DNA from: Mycobacterium malmoense
GTDB lineage: Bacteria; Actinomycetota; Actinomycetes; Mycobacteriales; Mycobacteriaceae
Reading direction: 5' to 3'
Assembly (NCBI RefSeq): GCF_019645855.1
Contig: NZ_CP080999.1
Span: 4,464,001 to 4,528,000, forward strand
Length of the DNA: 64,000 bases
The notes beneath the pieces are model-generated. The model had not been told where the DNA came from, ran no database searches, and was given only the letters and a program-made list of their open reading frames with translations. Below are positions 8,833 through 16,969 of this stretch, piece after piece. Each line of letters starts with the position of its first letter. Positions within the stretch are counted from its first letter, which is position 1. The position numbers and the translations under genes are program-made.

Positions 8833-9157
8833 CCTTTTTCAATGTTCTCATGGTTTTCGTACAACAACACCTAGCATCGCCGCATGGTGCACCCCTGATC
8901 TAGGGCCACAAGTCCCTAGACGGGCGGATCCTGGGCTTGCCCTTGGTCCCAGGCCGCGTTGACGTCAACTCGCCGGCGTTTCTGCCGAAGAAGCCGGCTG
9001 CCGGTGCCGGCCAAATGCCAACGGATGCACATCAACCCGAGTCAAACGCGCTGACATCCCCGGTCGGGTTACGCTCGACACACATGCGGCACCTCACACA
9101 CCTTGAGCGCGTGCCGACGTCGCGGGAGGGGGTTGGCCCAAAACCCCCGAGAAGTGG
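8833..9157. other. Gene-free stretch before tRNA-Tyr
   Basis: About 325 bp with no convincing coding frame. It contains a short inverted repeat, CTAGGG at 8900-8905 and CCCTAG at 8914-8919, separated by 8 bp. It may hold the promoter for the minus-strand small ORFs to its left. I looked by eye for a duplicated segment of the tRNA 3' end that would mark an attachment site and did not see one. Confidence 0.4.
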
Positions 9158-9240
9158 TGGCAGGTACAGGATTCGAACCTGTGTAGGCGTAAGCCGACGG
9201 ATTTACAGTCCGCTCCCATTGGCCGCTCGGGCAACCTGCC
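9158..9240 (-). tRNA. tRNA-Tyr (GTA)
   Basis: An 83-nt class II tRNA read on the minus strand. The acceptor stem GGCAGGT pairs with ACCTGCC and is followed by discriminator A. The anticodon GTA sits in a CTGTAAA loop, and a long variable arm and the T-arm GGTTCGAATCC are present. CCA is not encoded. It lies about 70 bp upstream of, and divergent from, the yajQ-like gene, as I recall for tRNA-Tyr next to Rv0566c in M. tuberculosis. Confidence 0.97.
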
Positions 9241-9309
9241 GCATAGCAGGGTACAACGAGCGGGTAGACAAGGCACAAACGGCTACCACCGGATGAAGGG
9301 ACGGATCGA

Positions 9310-9801
9310 ATGGCTGACTCATCGTTCGACATCGTCAGCAAGGTCGACCGGCAGGAGGTCGACAACGCGCTCAACCAGGCCGCCAAGGAGCTGGCCACCC
9401 GCTTCGACTTCCGCGGCACCGACACCAAGATCGCCTGGAAGGGCGATGAGGCCGTCGAGCTGACGTCGTCCACCGAGGAGCGCGTGAAGGCCGCCGTCGA
9501 CGTCTTCAAGGAAAAGCTGATCCGCCGCGACATCTCGATGAAGGCCTTCGACGCCGGCGAGCCGCAAGCCTCGGGCAAAACCTACAAGGTCACCGGCACC
9601 ATCAAGCAGGGCATCAGCAGCGAGAACGCCAAGAAGATCACCAAGCTCATCCGCGACGAGGGGCCCAAGAACGTCAAGACCCAGATCCAGGGCGACGAGG
9701 TCCGTGTGAGCAGCAAGAAGCGCGACGACCTGCAGGCCGTCCAAGCGCTGCTGAGGAACGCCGACTTGGACGTCGCGCTGCAGTTCGTCAACTACCGGTA
9801 G
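9310..9801 (+). CDS. YajQ/UPF0234 family nucleotide-binding protein (Rv0566c-like)
   Basis: A 163-residue cytoplasmic protein beginning MADSSFDIVSKVDRQEVDNA with the family's FDFRGTDTKI segment near residue 35. Full length for YajQ proteins. They consist of two ferredoxin-like domains that bind RNA/nucleotides, and some bind cyclic-di-GMP. The role in mycobacteria is not established. The start is fixed by the conserved N terminus and a purine-rich stretch (GAAGGGACGGATCGA) before the ATG. It ends just before a strong palindromic terminator-like hairpin. Confidence 0.93.
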   Translation: MADSSFDIVSKVDRQEVDNALNQAAKELATRFDFRGTDTKIAWKGDEAVELTSSTEERVKAAVDVFKEKLIRRDISMKAFDAGEPQASGKTYKVTGTIKQGISSENAKKITKLIRDEGPKNVKTQIQGDEVRVSSKKRDDLQAVQALLRNADLDVALQFVNYR

Positions 9802-9825
9802 CCAGCGCGCGATCCGGATGCGCGC

Positions 9826-9881
9826 CGAGCGTAACGCCACTGCGAAAACGCGGCCGGCATTTCGCAGTGGCGTTACGGTCG
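9826..9881. terminator. Long GC-rich hairpin after yajQ-like gene (family B palindrome, copy 1)
   Basis: Arms GTAACGCCACTGCGAAA (9831-9847) and its perfect complement (9860-9876), extended outward by CGAGC/GGTCG, with a 12-nt loop. It lies 25 bp past the yajQ stop. A related element with the same arm core and loop length is at 48348-48405. No U-tract, as is common for mycobacterial intrinsic terminators. Confidence 0.65.
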
Positions 9882-9970
9882 GCGACCGCTCGACATCCCC
9901 ACGCGCATCTTCGCCAGCCCGAGTCGCATGACGGACCCCTGGCCCGACCAACCGGTGGGTGCCTAATGTG

Positions 9971-11467
9971 GTGACCGTGACCCCCTCCGAAGCCGACTGC
10001 GTCGACGTCGTCATCGTCGGCGCCGGTATCTCCGGCATTGACGCGGCCTACCGGATCAGCGAGCGCAACCCGGACCTGACCTACACCATCCTGGAGCGGC
10101 GCGCGCGGATCGGCGGCACGTGGGATTTGTTCCGCTACCCGGGCGTGCGCTCCGACAGCAGCATCTTCACGCTGTCCTTTCCCTTCGAGCCGTGGACCCG
10201 GAGAGAAGGAGTCGCCGACGGCGTCCACATCCGCGAGTACCTGAGTGCCACCGCGCACAAGTACGGCATCGACCGTCACATCCGGTTCAACAGCCATGTC
10301 CGCTCGGCGGATTGGGATTCGTCCACCGACACCTGGACGCTCACCCTGGAAGACGGGGCACAAGGCGGCGCCCGAAAGCAGATCCGCGGCCGGTTCGTGT
10401 TCTTCGCCACCGGCTACTACAACTACGACGAGGGCTACACCCCCGACTTCCCCGGGATCGAAAAGTTCGGCGGCACCGTCGTGCATCCCCAGCACTGGCC
10501 GGAAGGCCTGGACTACACCGGCAAGAGGGTCGTGGTGATCGGCAGCGGGGCGACCGCGGTCACGCTGATCCCGTCGCTGGCGCGCCGCGCCGCAAAAGTG
10601 ACCATGCTGCAGCGCTCGCCGACCTATCTCGTCTCGGCGTCCAAATACGGCACGTTCGCCGCCGTCGTCCGTAAGGTGTTGCCGCGCAGGGCTTCCCACG
10701 TGGTCGTCCGAATGTACTGCGCATTGACCGAGGCGATCTTCTGGTTCTTGTCCCGCAAGCTGCCGGGGCTCGTGAAGTGGCTGCTACGGCGCAAGGCGAT
10801 CAACAGCCTGCCCGACGGCTATGACGTCGACACCCATTTCAATCCGCGGTACAACCCGTGGGACCAGCGGATGTGCCTGATCCCCGACGCCGACCTGTAC
10901 AACGCCGTCAGCGACGGCCGCGCCGAGGTGGTCACCGACCACATCGACCATTTCGACGCCACCGGCATCGCGCTCGCATCCGGCGGGCACCTCGACGCCG
11001 ACATCGTCGTCACCGCCACCGGCCTGCAGCTGCAGGCGCTGGGCGGGGCGGCGATCGGCATGGACGGCGTCGGGATCGACCCCCGTGACCGCTTCGTCTA
11101 CAAGGCGCACATGCTCGAAGACGTGCCCAACCTGTTCTGGTGTGTGGGCTACACGAACGCGTCCTGGACGTTGCGCGCCGACATCACGGCCCGGGCGACG
11201 GCAAAGCTGCTGGCGCACATGGCCTCTCACGGTTACACCCACGCGTACCCGCACCGCGGCAACGAGCCGATGCCCGAAAAGCCGTCCTGGGACATTCAGG
11301 CCGGCTACGTGCTGCGGTCGCTGCATGCGCTGCCCAAATCCGGCACCAAGCGACCGTGGAACGTGCGGCAGAACTATCTCGCCGACGCCATCGACTACCG
11401 CTTCGACCGCATCGGGGAGGCGATGGTCTTCGGCCGGGTCGCCGACCGGGCGCCGGTGGCGGGGTGA
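9971..11467 (+). CDS. FAD-containing (Baeyer-Villiger-type) monooxygenase, Rv0565c-like
   Basis: About 498 residues. An N-terminal FAD Rossmann motif GAGISGIDAAYR is followed by the class B monooxygenase fingerprint FGGTVVHPQHWP near residue 165, then the NADP Rossmann motif VIGSGATAVTLIP. The fingerprint identifies NADPH- and O2-dependent Baeyer-Villiger or N/S-oxygenating enzymes such as EthA relatives. Several GTG codons cluster at 9959, 9968, 9971 and 9977; I take 9971, giving a short VTVTPSEAD leader before the first strand. H37Rv has a homologous gene next to gpdA1; here a protease gene separates the two. Confidence 0.87.
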   Translation: MTVTPSEADCVDVVIVGAGISGIDAAYRISERNPDLTYTILERRARIGGTWDLFRYPGVRSDSSIFTLSFPFEPWTRREGVADGVHIREYLSATAHKYGIDRHIRFNSHVRSADWDSSTDTWTLTLEDGAQGGARKQIRGRFVFFATGYYNYDEGYTPDFPGIEKFGGTVVHPQHWPEGLDYTGKRVVVIGSGATAVTLIPSLARRAAKVTMLQRSPTYLVSASKYGTFAAVVRKVLPRRASHVVVRMYCALTEAIFWFLSRKLPGLVKWLLRRKAINSLPDGYDVDTHFNPRYNPWDQRMCLIPDADLYNAVSDGRAEVVTDHIDHFDATGIALASGGHLDADIVVTATGLQLQALGGAAIGMDGVGIDPRDRFVYKAHMLEDVPNLFWCVGYTNASWTLRADITARATAKLLAHMASHGYTHAYPHRGNEPMPEKPSWDIQAGYVLRSLHALPKSGTKRPWNVRQNYLADAIDYRFDRIGEAMVFGRVADRAPVAG

Positions 11468-11471
11468 AGCC

Positions 11472-12950
11472 TCAACGAATTCGATCGGCTTCCCACGCCG
11501 ATTCCCCAACGGGGACTTGCTTCCCGCAATTCGGGCAGAACTTTTCGGCGGGATGGTGTTGCGCCCCGCAGCTCGAACAGAAGTGGGGTTCGGTGGCCGT
11601 CGGCCGTTGCGTGGCGCCCGTGTCTGCCGACGGACCGGCCGCTTCGGTGGTGGCCGCCGGCCGGCGCGGAAACGGTTGGAAACGAGAAACTTCGGCCGGG
11701 GACAGCAGCGGCCAGCGGCTCCTCACCACCATGAAGGTCAGAGCCGCGCCGGCGGCAAGCACCAGCACGACACCGCCCACGGTGTACCACACCAGGTTTG
11801 CGCCACTGAACACCGAGACGTCACCGTATTGCTGCCGCAGGTTGACCGCGTTGGTTCTGAGGTCCACCAGCCCGGGATAGTCGGGCGACATCAACAAGGT
11901 CTGGTCGAAATCATCGATCGCTTCGGTGTAGTGGCCGGAGTAGTAATGGTCGAGCCCCTTGCGGTAGGAGACGTCGGCGGGTCCGAGCCTCGCCTTGACG
12001 CCCTTGCTCGCCAATATCGCGGCCAGGCCGTCGGCGGGTGAAATGAAGTTGAACGGCTGCGGTTCGCCGAGGGGCGACGAGCTGTTCACGCCGATCACCT
12101 TGCCGTTGAGTTCGATGGTCGGACCGCCGCTCATGCCTTCCGAGATCGCGGCATCGATTTCGTATTCCGGAACGCCGCCCATGGTCGACTTTTTGCTGAC
12201 CGTGCCGCCCTTGTTCGTCGGATCCAACGACGGATCGGTGACTCGTCCGGTGCTCTGCGAGAAACCTACCGCGAGAACCGGTGTGCCGATGTTGACTTCG
12301 GCGTCGGTGGCCAGCTCGGACGACGGCAGGTTGCGCTTGTCCACCTTGAGCAGAGCGACGTCGCCCTTGCCGAGAGGCCGGAAATCCACGACATTGGCGG
12401 GCATCTTGCCGGCGACCTTTGTCCCGGCGCCGTACAACACCGTGAGGCTGGTCTCGGGACCGCGGTCGGCGGTGTCGCCTTCCACTCTCGCGTTCTTGCG
12501 AAGCCACTCCAATGTCGTGGCCGGATCCCGCGCTTCGGGCGCACCCGGGAATTGATTGACGTATTCGTTGGCGGCCCGCTTGAGTATCAGGTCCTTGGCG
12601 CTCTGCGGATCGACGCAGTGACCCGCGGTCCCCACCCAGCCGTCGGGATTGACGACGAAACCGGTGCAGCTCCAGGTCGCGATGAAGGGCATGTTCGAAC
12701 CCGCGCCGAATTGAGACAGGATCTGGCCGTCGGGCAGCCGGACCTGGCCGTAGCTTTGGGCGGCGAGGTATACCACCGCCGGCCGTATCATGGCCGCCGC
12801 CCTTTCCTCCGGATTTGCCTGCGGATGACCGTCATCGGCGGCCGCGATGCCGGGTGAGCCAACCAACACCGCGAGCGCAGCCGCCGACAGCAGCGCGGTC
12901 GCCCGGCGACGCGCGGCGCCGCCCCCCGGCCGGCCCGCGCGTCTGGGCAT
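11472..12950 (-). CDS. Secreted/membrane trypsin-like serine protease with C-terminal zinc ribbon
   Basis: A 492-residue protein. It has an N-terminal signal segment (ALLSAAALAVLVGSPGIAAA) and a trypsin-fold domain with the triad His in GTAGHCVD, Asp in KGDVALLKVD and Ser in EGMSGGPTIE. A TPR-like helical stretch follows, then one transmembrane helix (VWYTVGGVVLVLAAGAA, about residue 400). The C terminus is a double CxxC zinc ribbon (FCSSCG...FCPNCG). The protease would face outward and the ribbon inward, suggesting signalling across the membrane. The start ATG at 12950 has an AAGGAGG site 4 bases upstream. Inserted between the monooxygenase and gpsA relative to H37Rv. Confidence 0.85.
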   Translation of the reverse strand: MPRRAGRPGGGAARRRATALLSAAALAVLVGSPGIAAADDGHPQANPEERAAAMIRPAVVYLAAQSYGQVRLPDGQILSQFGAGSNMPFIATWSCTGFVVNPDGWVGTAGHCVDPQSAKDLILKRAANEYVNQFPGAPEARDPATTLEWLRKNARVEGDTADRGPETSLTVLYGAGTKVAGKMPANVVDFRPLGKGDVALLKVDKRNLPSSELATDAEVNIGTPVLAVGFSQSTGRVTDPSLDPTNKGGTVSKKSTMGGVPEYEIDAAISEGMSGGPTIELNGKVIGVNSSSPLGEPQPFNFISPADGLAAILASKGVKARLGPADVSYRKGLDHYYSGHYTEAIDDFDQTLLMSPDYPGLVDLRTNAVNLRQQYGDVSVFSGANLVWYTVGGVVLVLAAGAALTFMVVRSRWPLLSPAEVSRFQPFPRRPAATTEAAGPSADTGATQRPTATEPHFCSSCGAQHHPAEKFCPNCGKQVPVGESAWEADRIR

Positions 12951-13112
12951 GCTTCCTCCTTGTATCAAACCTGGCTTCGACGATCCGCCAGCGCGCGTGA
13001 TGAGGGTAGGGACCGAAGTCCCATGCCCAGGGGGTCATTGGTTTCGATTTCGCCGGCCGCGCGGTTGGTGAACCGCTTCTAAATCCCGGGTGTCGGCAAT
13101 ACGCTGGTCGCC

Positions 13113-14138
13113 ATGGCAGCCCAGATGCGCGAACCCAACGTCGTTGTGCTCGGTGGCGGTTCCTGGGGAACCACCGTGGCGTCGATCGGGGCGCGCCGCG
13201 GGCCGACGCTGCAGTGGGTGCGCTCCGAGGCGACGGCTAAAGACATCAACGAAAACCACCGCAATTCCCGGTACCTGGGCCCGGATGTCGTGCTCAGCGA
13301 CACGCTGCGCGCCACCACCGACTTCGCCGAGGCCGCCAACTGCGCCGACATCGTCGTCATGGCCGTTCCCTCGCATGGCTTCCGGGGTGTGCTCACCGAG
13401 CTGGCCAAGGAACTGCGGCCGTGGGTGCCGGTGGTGTCGCTGGTCAAGGGGCTCGAGCAGGGCACCAACGCGCGGATGTCGCAGATCGTGGAGGAGGTGC
13501 TGCCCGGTCATCCGGCGGGCATCCTGGCCGGCCCGAACATCGCGCGCGAGGTGGGCGAGGGATACGCCGCCGCGGCGGTGCTGGCCATGCCCGACCAGCA
13601 CCTGGCGACCCGGCTGTCGGCATTGTTCCGCACCCGGCGCTTCCGGGTGTACACCACCGACGACGTCGTCGGTGTCGAGATGGCCGGGGCGCTGAAGAAC
13701 GTCTATGCCATCGCGGTCGGGATGGGCTATTCGCTGGGCATTGGCGAGAACACCCGTGCGCTGGTGATCGCCCGCGCGCTGCGCGAGATGACCAAGCTCG
13801 GCGTGGCCTTGGGCGGGAATCCGGAAACGTTTCCCGGGCTGGCCGGCCTGGGCGATCTGATCGTGACCTGTACCAGCCAGCGCAGCCGCAACCGTCACGT
13901 GGGCGAACAACTCGGCGCGGGCAAGCCGATCGACGAGATCATCGCGTCGATGAACCAGGTCGCCGAGGGCGTCAAGGCCGCCAGCGTGATCATGGAGTTC
14001 GCCAGCGAGTTCGGGCTGAACATGCCGATCGCCCGCGAGGTCGACGGGGTGATCAACCACGGCTCGACGGTCGAGCAAGCCTATCGCGGCCTGATCGCCG
14101 AGGTGCCGGGACACGAGGTCCACGGCTCCGGGTTCTGA
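13113..14138 (+). CDS. gpsA: NAD(P)H-dependent glycerol-3-phosphate dehydrogenase
   Basis: A 341-residue enzyme that reduces dihydroxyacetone phosphate to sn-glycerol-3-phosphate for phospholipid synthesis. The NAD-binding motif VVLGGGSWGTTVA lies at residues 10-22. The catalytic-lysine segment MAGALKNVYAIAVGMG is near residue 190, and GLGDLIVTC near 245; all are family hallmarks. Length matches GpsA. It corresponds to gpdA1 (Rv0564c). ATG at 13113 chosen; a second ATG at 13125 is possible. Transcribed alone, divergent from the protease gene. Confidence 0.93.
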   Translation: MAAQMREPNVVVLGGGSWGTTVASIGARRGPTLQWVRSEATAKDINENHRNSRYLGPDVVLSDTLRATTDFAEAANCADIVVMAVPSHGFRGVLTELAKELRPWVPVVSLVKGLEQGTNARMSQIVEEVLPGHPAGILAGPNIAREVGEGYAAAAVLAMPDQHLATRLSALFRTRRFRVYTTDDVVGVEMAGALKNVYAIAVGMGYSLGIGENTRALVIARALREMTKLGVALGGNPETFPGLAGLGDLIVTCTSQRSRNRHVGEQLGAGKPIDEIIASMNQVAEGVKAASVIMEFASEFGLNMPIAREVDGVINHGSTVEQAYRGLIAEVPGHEVHGSGF

Positions 14139-14296
14139 CTTGGCCGGTTGGCCCGGCGGCGACGAAAAGATTTGCATTCGATATGCGCCCGGCCCGTCAG
14201 CTTGACCCGCGCCTGACCGGCAAAATACCGTCGAACGAGGCGGCCAGGCTTTGACCCGCGCGCTGGGCGCAGCTGTAATCGTCTGTGCACCAAGGT

Positions 14297-14312
14297 GTTA
14301 CGCAGGCGTAAC
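14297..14312. promoter_or_regulatory. Perfect inverted repeat upstream of SulP gene
   Basis: GTTACGC-AG-GCGTAAC, a 16-bp symmetrical site about 64 bp before the ATG of the SulP permease, in a 236-bp intergenic region. It is placed as an operator for a dimeric regulator would be. No regulator gene lies next to it. Confidence 0.4.
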
Positions 14313-14375
14313 CAGGTGCGATACGGGGCGGATATCGCGACATCCCCCGCTAGGACCTAACGAGGGAAGCGACGG

Positions 14376-15890
14376 ATGCACAACATCGACCAGCTCAGCG
14401 AGCACGGTCTTGACCAGGGCCGCACGGGATCACGAGGCGGCCGGATGCGCTCGGTCATCCGGCACGACTTACCTTCGTCGCTCGTGGTTTTCCTGGTCGC
14501 GCTCCCGTTGTCGCTCGGGATCGCGATCGCTTCGAACGCCCCGGTGCTCGCCGGCCTGATCGCCGCGATCGTCGGCGGAATCATCGCCGGGGCCATCGGC
14601 GGATCGCCGCTGCAGGTCAGCGGTCCCGCGGCCGGCCTGACCGTCATCGTTGCCGATCTCATCTCCGACTTCGGTTGGGGCGTCACGTGTTTGATCACCG
14701 TCGCCGCGGGCGTGCTCCAGGTCCTGATGGGGCTCAGCCGCGTTGCGCGGGCCGCGCTGGCGATATCACCCGTCGTGGTGCACGCCATGCTGGCCGGCAT
14801 CGGAATCACCATCGCGTTGCAACAAGCGCACGTGCTGCTGGGCGGAAAGTCCAAAAGCACGGCCTGGCACAACCTGATTGACCTGCCGGGTCAAATCGTC
14901 GGCGCGCATCGGCCCGGGGTCATCCTGGGGACACTCGTGATCGTCATCCTGGTCGCGTGGCGCTGGGTCCCGGCCCGACTGCGCCGCATTCCGGGCCCGC
15001 TGGTCGCCATCGTGGCGGTGACGGTGATCTCGGTGGTCTTCCCGTTCCACGTGCGGCGGATCGACCTCGACGGGTCGCCGCTGGATGCGCTGCGGCTGCC
15101 GGACATTCCGGACGGTAACTGGGGCGCGATCGCCGTCGGCGTGATCACGGTCGCGCTCATCGCCAGCGTCGAGAGCCTGCTGTCCGCGGTTTCGGCAGAC
15201 AGGATGCACACCGGCCCACGCACCGACTTCAACCGCGAGTTGATCGGGCAGGGCGCCGCAAACATCGTTTCGGGGACCGTCGGCGGGCTGCCGGTCACCG
15301 GGGTCATCGTGCGCAGCTCAACCAATATCAACGCCGGCGCGAGATCCCGCGCCTCGGCGATACTGCACGGCGTCTGGATCCTGCTCTTCACGGTTCCGTT
15401 CGCGGAGTTGGTCGAAGAGATCCCGACCGCCGCGCTCGCGGGCCTGCTCATCGTCGTCGGGGTTCAGCTGCTCAAGCCGGCGCACATCGAAACCGCAATG
15501 AAGCACGGGGATCTCGCGGTCTATGTGGTAACGGCGGTCAGCGTCGTCTTCCTCAACCTGCTGCACGGCGTGATGATCGGGCTCGCGCTGGCCATCGCGT
15601 TGACCGGATGGCGGGTGATCCGGCCCCGGGTCGACGCCCAGCCCGCCGGCGAGGAATGGCGCGTGGCCGTCGAGGGGGCCGCGTGCACCTTTCTCGCCCT
15701 GCCCCGGCTGACGCGCGTGCTGGCGTCCGTCCCGGCCGGAAGGGTTGCTACGGTGGACGTTTCGGTCAACTACCTCGATCACGCCGCGCACCAGGCGATC
15801 ACCGACTGGCGGCGCCAATATGAGGCCACGGGTGGCACGGTCCGGATCCTTGGGACGGTCGAGACGGGCCACCTCGCACGAGCCGCCTAA
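14376..15890 (+). CDS. SulP-family inorganic anion permease
   Basis: A 504-residue integral membrane protein. The hydrophobic part (residues ~25-410) starts LPSSLVVFLVALPLSLGIAI and holds the SulP-type segment GGSPLQVSGPAAGLTVIVAD. A later NIVSGTVGGLPVTGVIVRSSTNI corresponds to the conserved transport core. The last ~90 residues form a short STAS-like domain (VATVDVSVNYLDHAAHQA). SulP proteins move sulfate, bicarbonate or other anions; no carbonic anhydrase or sulfur gene is adjacent to decide which. Relative to H37Rv this is an insertion between gpdA1 and htpX. Start ATG follows a GGGAAGC ribosome-like site. Confidence 0.85.
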   Translation: MHNIDQLSEHGLDQGRTGSRGGRMRSVIRHDLPSSLVVFLVALPLSLGIAIASNAPVLAGLIAAIVGGIIAGAIGGSPLQVSGPAAGLTVIVADLISDFGWGVTCLITVAAGVLQVLMGLSRVARAALAISPVVVHAMLAGIGITIALQQAHVLLGGKSKSTAWHNLIDLPGQIVGAHRPGVILGTLVIVILVAWRWVPARLRRIPGPLVAIVAVTVISVVFPFHVRRIDLDGSPLDALRLPDIPDGNWGAIAVGVITVALIASVESLLSAVSADRMHTGPRTDFNRELIGQGAANIVSGTVGGLPVTGVIVRSSTNINAGARSRASAILHGVWILLFTVPFAELVEEIPTAALAGLLIVVGVQLLKPAHIETAMKHGDLAVYVVTAVSVVFLNLLHGVMIGLALAIALTGWRVIRPRVDAQPAGEEWRVAVEGAACTFLALPRLTRVLASVPAGRVATVDVSVNYLDHAAHQAITDWRRQYEATGGTVRILGTVETGHLARAA

Positions 15891-15975
15891 TCGAACCCGG
15901 AAAAGCTATCAATTTCGTGAGTCGCTCGTCCCCAAGGAGAGCCCGGCTTTCCAGGGCATGCGGCTTACACCGGAT

Positions 15976-15997
15976 TTGATAGCGCATGCGCTATCAA
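15976..15997. repeat. 22-bp perfect palindrome between convergent genes
   Basis: Arms TTGATAGCGCA and TGCGCTATCAA meet with no spacer, giving exact two-fold symmetry. A partial half-site (GCTATCAA) lies about 70 bp to the left at 15905-15912. It sits between the convergent SulP and htpX stops, only 18 bp from the htpX stop. It is too symmetrical and loopless to be an ideal terminator and looks more like a protein-binding site or a short mobile palindrome. Confidence 0.7.
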
Positions 15998-16015
15998 GAG
16001 GCTGCGCAGGGCCCG

Positions 16016-16876
16016 TTAACCCCGCGCCATCTGCTCCAGCCGGCGGATGCGGTCCTCGATCGGCGGGTGCGTCGAGAACAGCGACCCAATGCGCTCACCC
16101 GCGCGGAACGGGTTGGCGATCATCAGGTGCGCCTGGCTGGCCAGCTGCGGCTCCGGCGGCAGCGGGGCCGCCTGCACACCTCCGGAGATCTTGCGCAGGG
16201 CCGACGCCAAGGCCAGCGGGTCACCGGTCAGCACGGCACCCGACTCGTCCGCCTGGTACTCGCGCGACCGCGACACCGCCAGCCGCACCACCGTCGCGGC
16301 GACCGGCCCCAGCAACGAAACCAGCAGCAGCGCAAAAGGATTCTCGCCATCTCGGTTGCCGCCGAACATGCCGGCAAACATGGCCATGTTGGCCAGCGCG
16401 GTGATCACCGATGCCAAAGCCCCGGCGATACAGGAGATCAGGATGTCGCGGTTGTAGACATGCGACAGCTCGTGCCCCAACACGGCGCGCAGCTCACGCT
16501 CGCTGAGGATGTCCAGGATGCCGGTGGTGCAGCACACGGCGGCGTTGCGCGGGTTGCGGCCGGTGGCGAACGCGTTGGGCGCGTTGGTGTCGCTGATGTA
16601 GAGCCTCGGCATCGGCTGGTGCGCCGCGGTGGCCAGCTCGCGCACGATCCGATACATCGCCGGCGCCTGCACCTCGGAAACCGGCTGGGCGTGCATCGCC
16701 CGCAGCGCCAACTTGTCGCTGTTGAAGTAGACGTAGACATTCATGCCGACGGCGAACAGCATCGCGAAGATCAGCGCCGTCCTGCCGAACAGCGAGCCCA
16801 CAAAAACGATCAACGCGGACATACCGACCAACAGGGCGAAGGTCTTCAGCCTGTTGGCATGCGGATGCCAGGTCAT
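16016..16876 (-). CDS. htpX: HtpX-like membrane zinc metalloprotease (Rv0563-like)
   Basis: A 286-residue M48-family endopeptidase involved in membrane protein quality control. Two N-terminal transmembrane helices (TFALLVGMSALIVFVGSLF and the next segment) precede the zinc site HELSH in VLGHELSHVYNRD. Two further helices follow, and then SREYQADESGA, which supplies the third zinc ligand (Glu). The ATG at 16876 has an AAGGAGG site seven bases upstream and gives the length I recall for the M. tuberculosis protein. Downstream of grcC1 on the same strand, 93 bp apart. Confidence 0.93.
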   Translation of the reverse strand: MTWHPHANRLKTFALLVGMSALIVFVGSLFGRTALIFAMLFAVGMNVYVYFNSDKLALRAMHAQPVSEVQAPAMYRIVRELATAAHQPMPRLYISDTNAPNAFATGRNPRNAAVCCTTGILDILSERELRAVLGHELSHVYNRDILISCIAGALASVITALANMAMFAGMFGGNRDGENPFALLLVSLLGPVAATVVRLAVSRSREYQADESGAVLTGDPLALASALRKISGGVQAAPLPPEPQLASQAHLMIANPFRAGERIGSLFSTHPPIEDRIRRLEQMARG

Positions 16877-16969
16877 CAGTGTCCTCCTTGGAACACTCGT
16901 GTGTTGCTGACTACAGCTCATTGAACGCCCGGGATGGCCTTCTGGGTTCCGCGGGGTTCTTGAGGCTGG

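Noticed and set aside
9158..9240. tRNA-Tyr as an occupied prophage attachment site
   Set aside because: No integrase gene and no second copy of the tRNA 3' end was seen by eye; only small orphan ORFs remain.
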